Assembly: GCA_023265315.1 (NCBI GenBank)
Contig: JAHFUA010000002.1
Span: 1-64,000 of the forward strand
Length of the DNA stretch: 64,000 nucleotides
DNA from: Acidobacteriota bacterium
GTDB taxonomy: Bacteria > Acidobacteriota > Terriglobia > Terriglobales > Acidobacteriaceae
Direction: 5' to 3'
Made by a program: the position numbers and the translations under genes. The notes beneath the pieces are model-generated. The model had not been told where the DNA came from and made no database searches. It saw only the letters and a program-made list of their open reading frames with translations. Shown piece after piece: positions 58,116 to 64,000 of the stretch (within the stretch, counting starts at the first letter, position 1; every line of letters begins with the position of its first letter).

Positions 58116-58864
58116 ACTCCATCCTGGAAGTGCGCGGCGTCACCAAACGTTTCGGCGGGCTAGTGGCAGTTTCTGACGTCAGCTTCAGCCTCGCCGAGGG
58201 CGAGATCCTGGGTCTGATTGGTCCCAATGGCGCCGGAAAAACCACCCTGTTCAATATCGTGAACGGGGTCTACAAGGCCGACCAGGGAACCATCACGTTT
58301 TCGGGAAGAGACATCACTGGCCATTCGCCGGACAAGGTGGTCCACCTTGGGGTGGCGCGCACGCACCAGATCGTGAAGCCGCTGAACGACCTGACCCTGC
58401 TGGACAACGTCACGGTCGGCGCTTGCTTCGGTCGCGAATACCTCGATTTGAAGGCCGCGCGAGCCGCAGCTGCCGAAGTCCTGCAACAGGTTGGGTTGGG
58501 AAACCGCGCCCACATGATGGCGCGGTCGCTGACCATCGCCGGCAAAAAGCGTCTGGAAGTAGCGCGAGCGCTGGCGGCGCAACCCAAACTGCTGCTGCTG
58601 GACGAGGTGCTGGCGGGCCTGAATCCCACCGAGATCGCGCTGATGATCGAACTGGTACGCAAGATCCGCGACAGCGGCGTCTCGGTGTTCATGATCGAAC
58701 ACCTGATGCAGGCGATCATGAGCCTTTCCGACCGTATCGTGGTGCTGAACCTGGGCCGCAAGCTGGCGGAAGGGCGGCCGGACGAAGTGGTGCACAACCC
58801 GGATGTCGTGGAAGCCTATTTGGGCTTCCCGGATATCGTCGACAAACTGACGAGGACGGACTGA
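58112..58864 (+). CDS. livG: Branched-chain amino acid ABC transporter ATP-binding protein LivG-like
   Basis: Walker A GPNGAGKTTLFNIVNGVY; KPLNDLTLLDNVTVG; Walker B LLLLDEVLAGLNPTE. Confidence 0.94.
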   Translation: MNSILEVRGVTKRFGGLVAVSDVSFSLAEGEILGLIGPNGAGKTTLFNIVNGVYKADQGTITFSGRDITGHSPDKVVHLGVARTHQIVKPLNDLTLLDNVTVGACFGREYLDLKAARAAAAEVLQQVGLGNRAHMMARSLTIAGKKRLEVARALAAQPKLLLLDEVLAGLNPTEIALMIELVRKIRDSGVSVFMIEHLMQAIMSLSDRIVVLNLGRKLAEGRPDEVVHNPDVVEAYLGFPDIVDKLTRTD

Positions 58865-59577
58865 TGGACCTTGCCCTCCAATTAGAGAACGTCGAGTCCG
58901 GTTACGGCGAGGTGCAGGTCCTGTGGGGCATTTCGCTTGAAGTGTCCTCAGGAAAAATGACCACCATCATCGGCGCCAATGGCGCCGGCAAGACCACCAC
59001 CCTGCGCACCACCATGGGCAGCCTGCGTGCCTGGGGCGGCCGCGTCCTGCTGCACGGAGAAGACGTCACCAGGCTCTCCCCGCACGCCAAAGCTAACCGC
59101 GGCCTGGTGCTGGTGCCGGAGGGCCGGCAGCTTTTCCCGGATATGTCCGTGGAAGAGAACCTGGAGATGGGCGGATACTCGAAGCGTGCACGCAAGCGAC
59201 AGAAGCAGAACCTGGAGCGGGTCTATGAATTGTTTCCACGCTTGAAAGAGCGCGGCAAACAAAAATCTTCCACCCTCTCCGGCGGCGAGCAGCAGATGCT
59301 GGCCTTGGGACGCGGGTTGATGCAGGAGCCCGTGGTTCTGATGATCGATGAGCTCTCGCTTGGCCTGGCGCCGGTCCTGGCGCAACAACTTTTCATAACT
59401 TTGAAGACCCTGAGGGAGCAGGGACTCACCATAGTCCTGGTGGAACAGAATGTGCACCTGGCGCTGGCGATGAGCGATTACACCTACGTGCTTGCCGAGG
59501 GTCGAATCAACATCCGCGGAGAGTCGGACGAGGTCGCCAAGATGGATGAAGTGCGGCGGGCGTACTTGGGGCGGTAG
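58864..59577 (+). CDS. livF: Branched-chain amino acid ABC transporter ATP-binding protein LivF-like
   Basis: MDLALQLENVESGYGEVQVLWGISLEVSSGKMTTIIGANGAGKTTTLRTTMG ... TLSGGEQQMLALGRGLM ... VLMIDELSLGLAP; ATGA overlap with livG. Confidence 0.94.
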   Translation: MDLALQLENVESGYGEVQVLWGISLEVSSGKMTTIIGANGAGKTTTLRTTMGSLRAWGGRVLLHGEDVTRLSPHAKANRGLVLVPEGRQLFPDMSVEENLEMGGYSKRARKRQKQNLERVYELFPRLKERGKQKSSTLSGGEQQMLALGRGLMQEPVVLMIDELSLGLAPVLAQQLFITLKTLREQGLTIVLVEQNVHLALAMSDYTYVLAEGRINIRGESDEVAKMDEVRRAYLGR

Positions 59578-59627
59578 CAACCCAATGTCATTCTGCCGCC
59601 GACGCCGGGTGCGGGGCCGGATGCCGG

Positions 59628-60929
59628 CTAGAAGGCCAACCACCACAGCAGTGGGAAGAGGCCGCATGCCGCCAGTCCCCATAAGAGGCTGGCGCTCTGA
59701 CGCCCGGTCTGACGATCCGCAAACACGTACGCATAGATTCCCTTCACGAGATTATTGCTGGCAGCCGCTATCAGAATGCCCGTAGCCGCCAACGGCTGGG
59801 GTGTTGCCCTGCCGGCCGACTGGGTCAAACCCAGAATGAACGGATCCACATCCGTAAGACCCATGATCGCTGCGAGCGTGTACACTCCGCCCCGGCCAAA
59901 ATGGAGGAGGACAAACTGGGTGACCACCAGAATCGCCAGGAACAGCAGAGCGAACAGGAACGCGGCGCGAAGTTCAAGCGGATTCCTCGGTGTGAATTCC
60001 CTGTGAATGGCTTCCGAACTCGGGTCAGGTCGGTGCGACCACAGCCAGCCGCCCAGGATGGCCAAAGCAGCCAGCGCCAGAAACGCCGGCGCCAGGCGAG
60101 CTAGGAGAGGGCGGTTAAACAGACCCACCAGCGCCGCAAGACGAAGGTACATCACGCCGGAGGCGATGAGGATTGCTCCCGAAAACAGGTGCGCGTGCTC
60201 TTTCTGCGACGCTCTTTTGGAGAGGACCACCGTCGTAACCGTTGATGAGTAGGCGCCCCCGAGTGCAGCAGCCAGAATCACGCCGCCACGCCCCTTGGTA
60301 ACCGTCTGCAGAACATAACTGCCATAGGAAACCCCACTGACTGCGACCACAATCACCCAGGTCTTGAACGGGTTGATGTGGAAAGGACCGAGGTCCTGCC
60401 TGGGCAGGATCGGAAGGATAACCGCGGTGAGGAGAAGGAATTTGGTGAAGGTGAGGACCTCCTCGGGGGGAACGCGCTTGGTGACGCCTTCCAGGGCGTC
60501 CTTCAACTCCAGCAACAACATGCTGATCACCACCAGCGTGGTGGCAATCCAGAAATGACCGCGATAGACCAACGCTCCTATCAAGTAGGTGGTGAGGCCG
60601 GACATCTCGGAGGTCACGCCTGCAATCTCGGACGTAGCCAGCTTGTGGCGATAGGACAGCCACAGAAAGGCGCCAACCACACCGAAGCCCAAGGCCAGCG
60701 GCAGCAGTTGATCGCCGGACTAGCCGATGAGCCCAATCAGCGGGAACGTACGCACTCCGCCGAATGCGTAATACTCCGAGCTGCGCTTGTGTTCCTCTCT
60801 CTCCAGTCCGATCAAGAAGGACAGGAACAGGAGCAAGAGGATCTTCCATGCCTCGGCTGGCAGGAACTGAATGAGGGGCGCTAATGCGCTGGGTTCGCTC
60901 ACGCCGGAGACGACCTCTACAGCTAGCAC
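59628..60929 (-). pseudogene. MgtC/SapB + DUF4010 family membrane protein interrupted by in-frame TAG (60720-60722)
   Basis: GTG-started 60929..60720 gives MgtC N-terminus (ILLLLFLSFLIGLEREEHKRSSEYYAFGGVRTFPLIGLIG*). The same frame resumes SGDQLLPLALGFGVVGAFLWLSYRHK ... through the DUF4010-like C-terminus to 59628. Confidence 0.75.
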
Positions 60930-61300
60930 TAGACCTGTGTCAATACATTTCGTTTGAGATCCTCCGCCAGTTTCCCAGCGCCGTGTTCCGGGCGGGTGAA
61001 CTCCTGGTCATTAAGTTTGGCGCGGTAGGCGAAGTAGTTGTGGACGGCCTCCTGGATCAGCAGCGTGGGATCTTCGGGCGGCCACTGTTCCAACTGGATC
61101 CGCAACGTCACCGGTTCGTTGGGCGGGTACTCGTGCGCCCAACCCACGATGAACTCCTCTGCATTCTTGTCCAGGTCCTGGTCGTTGAAGGGGGAAGGGT
61201 CCATCGAGTTGAAGCGCTGGTTCATGTCACGCAGCATCAGCTTGATGCGGTGCGAGTGGTTCGGTTCCGCCGCGACCATGCCCCGTGAGTTCGGGCTCAT
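60929..61300 (-). CDS. Hypothetical protein, coupled to the MgtC-like gene
   Basis: MSPNSRGMVAAEPNHSHRIKLMLRDMNQRFNSMDPSPFNDQDLDKNAEEFIVGWAHEYPPNEPVTLRIQLEQWPPEDPTLLIQEAVHNYFAYRAKLNDQEF; RBS ggaggtcat upstream; stop overlaps the next GTG (TAGTG). Confidence 0.6.
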   Translation of the reverse strand: MSPNSRGMVAAEPNHSHRIKLMLRDMNQRFNSMDPSPFNDQDLDKNAEEFIVGWAHEYPPNEPVTLRIQLEQWPPEDPTLLIQEAVHNYFAYRAKLNDQEFTRPEHGAGKLAEDLKRNVLTQV

Positions 61301-61477
61301 AAAATGACCTCCGATAGTGTTCTTGTGGGCGGAATTCCCGCCTGTATGCCAAGCGTGACCGGCGTTGCGCCGGTACCGAGCGCGAGCTTCAAATCGTTCT
61401 AGCAGCGTGCGGAAAAACTCACTCCGGAGCGCAGGCACAAACAGGATTGCGGCTAAAGTACGGGATAGCGTGTGCGC

Positions 61478-61795
61478 TCAGCGGTCACTGCGCGGGAAGG
61501 GAATACTGATCGCCCGAACCAATGAAACGAACCCCGTCGCTATCACAGCCACTCGCAACCAATCCCAGATCATCCAGCGTCGCACCAGCAGTATCAGCTC
61601 AGCGTCGCTTCTTACGACCTTCCCGGAGCCAGCGCCATAGAGTTCACGGATCATCGACCAGAACACGGTGGGGGTAAAGATCCAGATAATGAGAAAAGTG
61701 ATGACTGGCACCCACAACCAAATCCGATACCCAAGCCGGGTCTTCCATTCACTGATGAGCGCTCCGAGGATCCCCACCACCATCAGCGCGCTCAA
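61478..61795 (-). CDS. Small membrane protein, unknown
   Basis: Two to three TM helices: MSALMVVGILGALISEWKTRLGYRIWLWVPVITFLIIWIF...; 4-nt overlap with the upstream small ORF. Confidence 0.55.
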   Translation of the reverse strand: MSALMVVGILGALISEWKTRLGYRIWLWVPVITFLIIWIFTPTVFWSMIRELYGAGSGKVVRSDAELILLVRRWMIWDWLRVAVIATGFVSLVRAISIPFPRSDR

Positions 61796-62034
61796 GGGCT
61801 GGTAGTATGCTCTACGGGTTCCCGGGCGAGGATCCGGGCGAGTACGAAAAGATGGCGGAGCTGATCCCCTCCCTGCTGCACCTCCGTTATCAGAATAGAG
61901 CGTGCCCAGAATTTTCTACGCAGGTGCTTGAAAACTTCGAATAGCTCAATGCTGACGCGATGATAGGCGACGGATTCGGGTGAAACGAGTTCGTCTTCAA
62001 GAAGGCGCGCTTTCCCGGTTGAGTGGTTCGTCAT
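61792..62034 (-). CDS. Small hypothetical protein
   Basis: MTNHSTGKARLLEDELVSPESVAYHRVSIELFEVFKHLRRKFWARSILITEVQQGGDQLRHLF; RBS gaggaggc upstream; overlaps the next gene. Confidence 0.5.
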   Translation of the reverse strand: MTNHSTGKARLLEDELVSPESVAYHRVSIELFEVFKHLRRKFWARSILITEVQQGGDQLRHLFVLARILAREPVEHTTSP

Positions 62035-62106
62035 TGCGGCCTCCTCGGTTTCCCTCACAGCACAGTTTTTGTTGCTCGGACGACCATGAGCCGGAACTGG
62101 CTCACC

Positions 62107-63219
62107 TTACGCCCCATCTCCAAAAGAAATATCGAGTGCACGGGATACAAGAACGAAGTCGCTATCTTGCGGCACCAGCTTCAGCTTTGCGATGGCCACC
62201 TGAATGGGAACAAAATCAATGCGCGGTGGGTTCAGTGCCACCATCACCCCGTCCATACCCATCGAGAGCGCCTGAACGGCAGCGGCGCCGAACGTAACTC
62301 CGAGGATGCGATCAATTGCCGTAGGAGACCCGCCACGCAACAGGTGGCCCAGAACCACGCACCGGCTCTCCTTGCCAGTGAGTTCCTGAAGTTGCGCGGC
62401 GACGGTCTCGCCGATGCCGCCCAGCTGTTCGGCCCGGCTGACCTCACGACTTCTTACACTCACGTCGCCGCCTAAAGGTTTCGCTCCTTCAGCAACCACA
62501 ACAATGGAATACGGTTTGCCGTCGTGGTGCTTGCGGCAAAGGCATGCCGCGACGTTCTCAATTTCGTACGGGATCTCCGGAATCAGAATGGCATCCGCTC
62601 TTGCAGCTAACCCTGAGTGAAGCGCAATCCATCCGGCATTGCGACCCATGACTTCGACGACAATGACTCGCCGATGCGATAAAGCCGTGCTGTGGAGCCG
62701 GTCAATACACTCCGTCGCAAACGAAACAGCGGTATTGAAACCAAATGTGAGGACCGTGGACTCAAGATCGTTGTCTATCGTCTTCGGCACACCGACGACG
62801 CGCAGGCCCTTGTCTTGCAGCTTGTGTGCAATGCTGAGACTGCCGTCGCCTCCGACTGCGATCAGCGCGTCGAGGCTGTTCTTTCGAAAACATTCGATGA
62901 GTTCGTCGGAACGATCGACTTCTCTAACACTACCATCCGGCTGTTTCGTGGGGCGACAGAACGGATTGCCTCGGTTGGTTGTGCCCAGGATCGTGCCGCC
63001 CAAATGAGAGATCTCACGCACTGTCGAACGCCTAAGTTCACGCAGACCGCCGTCAGGATAGTTCTGTGGTTCGAGAAAGCCGTCGTAGCCGTCGCGAATG
63101 CCGAAAATTTGCCAGCCCAGGCCGCGCGCGGCATAGACCGCGCCATGAATGACTGCATTCAGTCCGGGGGCATCGCCGCCTCCGGTATTGATTGCGACTC
63201 GTTTCGCTGCGACTGTCAT
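62107..63219 (-). CDS. 6-phosphofructokinase family protein
   Basis: VAINTGGGDAPGLNAVIHGAV, LIAVGGDGSLSIAHKL, VVGVPKTIDNDLEST, VEVMGRNAGWIALHSGLAARADAILIPEIPY, LGHLLRGGSPTAIDRILG. Confidence 0.93.
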   Translation of the reverse strand: MTVAAKRVAINTGGGDAPGLNAVIHGAVYAARGLGWQIFGIRDGYDGFLEPQNYPDGGLRELRRSTVREISHLGGTILGTTNRGNPFCRPTKQPDGSVREVDRSDELIECFRKNSLDALIAVGGDGSLSIAHKLQDKGLRVVGVPKTIDNDLESTVLTFGFNTAVSFATECIDRLHSTALSHRRVIVVEVMGRNAGWIALHSGLAARADAILIPEIPYEIENVAACLCRKHHDGKPYSIVVVAEGAKPLGGDVSVRSREVSRAEQLGGIGETVAAQLQELTGKESRCVVLGHLLRGGSPTAIDRILGVTFGAAAVQALSMGMDGVMVALNPPRIDFVPIQVAIAKLKLVPQDSDFVLVSRALDISFGDGA

Positions 63220-63233
63220 GACCAGGTGCCTCT

Positions 63234-64000
63234 TTATTGCATTTCAAACGTAAGATATTGCAGTTGCCCCTGGCGCTCGATCCGCAACACCGCCGCATCG
63301 CCCGGTTTGAGCTTAGCCAGGGCGACCTTCAGTTGCTCGACCGATTCGATCACCGTGCGATTCAGGGAGTGGATGACGTCGCCTGCCCGCAGGCCGGCGC
63401 TGACGGAATTGAAACCCTGCGCCCGTCCGACCACGATGACGCCCGACGCAATACGTACATCCGGCAACATAGAGCGTAGTTCGTCGTCCAGATCAAGCCC
63501 CAGAATGGCCAGCGGTCCGATGTGATTCTTTGTTGGGTCGGCAATACCGGCGAACTGTTCCATGCGGTCGCGCGCCCGGATAGCCGGCACGTTAAACGAC
63601 AGCCTTTGCTCGCCGCGTAAAACATCGATTTTCAGGACCCGATCGAACGGATGCCGATAGAGCGCGGCGGCGAACATGTGCAGGTCCAGCATGGGATGGC
63701 TGTCTACCGCTAAAACAATGTCTTCCGGCTTTATACCGGCTGCGTCCGCGGGCCCCCGCGGTGTGACATCGGCAATTACCACGCCCCAGTGCTGCGCCAA
63801 CGCCAGGCCTTGGGCCATCGTAGGAGTAATGGTTTGCGCAAGTACCCCGATTTCCACGTGATCTACGTGGCCATACTTTTTCAAGCTTTGGTAAACGAAA
63901 TTTACGATGGGTGCGGGGATGGCGAAACCCAGCCCTTCGCTGCCGCCGCCGTTGCTAAGGATAAAGGTGTTCAGTCCGACGATGGCGCCGGTTACGTCCA
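63234..64000 (-). CDS. HtrA/DegP-type (S1C) serine protease with PDZ domains, C-terminal part (truncated by window edge)
   Basis: The frame continues past the listed ORF start to the edge: DVTGAIVGLNTFILSNGGGSEGLGFAIPAPIVNFVYQSLKKYGH; PDZ GVVIADVTPRGPADAAGIKPEDIVLAVD and VIVVGRAQGFNSVSAGLRAGDVIHSLN. Confidence 0.88.
   Translation of the reverse strand, partial: DVTGAIVGLNTFILSNGGGSEGLGFAIPAPIVNFVYQSLKKYGHVDHVEIGVLAQTITPTMAQGLALAQHWGVVIADVTPRGPADAAGIKPEDIVLAVDSHPMLDLHMFAAALYRHPFDRVLKIDVLRGEQRLSFNVPAIRARDRMEQFAGIADPTKNHIGPLAILGLDLDDELRSMLPDVRIASGVIVVGRAQGFNSVSAGLRAGDVIHSLNRTVIESVEQLKVALAKLKPGDAAVLRIERQGQLQYLTFEMQ

Noticed and set aside
58423-59577. 384-aa form of LivF
   Set aside because: The N-terminal 147 aa are an out-of-frame read of livG; ATG at 58864 gives a standard LivF.
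59628-60692. Stand-alone DUF4010 gene starting at TTG 60692
   Set aside because: The frame is open upstream to the TAG at 60720 and continuous with the MgtC N-terminus beyond it, so an interrupted single gene is more likely.
60364-60884. Plus-strand ORFs over the MgtC/DUF4010 gene
   Set aside because: Antisense to conserved TM coding sequence; low-complexity Gln-rich translation without motifs.

Overview
GC-rich bacterial chromosome window, probably Acidobacteriota (inferred from tandem VWFA-related exported proteins, recurrent GAGACGCAGC palindromes and gene style). It is gene-dense, with about 60 supported CDSs. I recognised no rRNA, tRNA, CRISPR array, prophage or transposase. Main blocks: (1) 0-22 kb housekeeping: ftsB-like, phosphohexomutase, cutA, transsulfuration pair, two VWFA proteins, DUF1015, amidase-gerM-murI-rph, lacD-type aldolase, guaA, leuS, nfo. 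(2) 22-35 kb: DAHP synthase, YVTN beta-propeller lipoprotein, murB, a molybdate-type transporter next to an HTH+TOBE regulator divergent from msrPQ, tatA, PilZ protein, two tandem homocysteine S-methyltransferase-like genes. (3) 36.5-43.4 kb purine catabolism cluster: deaminase, three-subunit xanthine dehydrogenase, allantoicase fused to OHCU decarboxylase, HIU hydrolase, uricase; no allantoinase seen. (4) 44-64 kb stress/metabolism block: rtcB-archease, USP, YbaK, [2Fe-2S] ferredoxin-methyltransferase fusion, aminotransferase, proC, type V FBPase, liv ABC transporter, MgtC/DUF4010 gene with an in-frame TAG, PFK with GGDGS/PKTIDND, HtrA (partial at the edge). The most interesting signals not explained by genes are: (a) repeated GTGA-N6-TCAC (CRP-like) boxes in intergenic regions between about 31 and 55 kb; (b) several unrelated 7-10 bp-period tandem repeat islets that abut or supply gene stops and starts; (c) a dispersed GAGACGCAGC/GCTGCGTCTC palindrome family, including a perfect 32-bp palindrome and a nested ~310-bp inverted structure. 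All calls come from reading the sequence and supplied translations; no searches were run.
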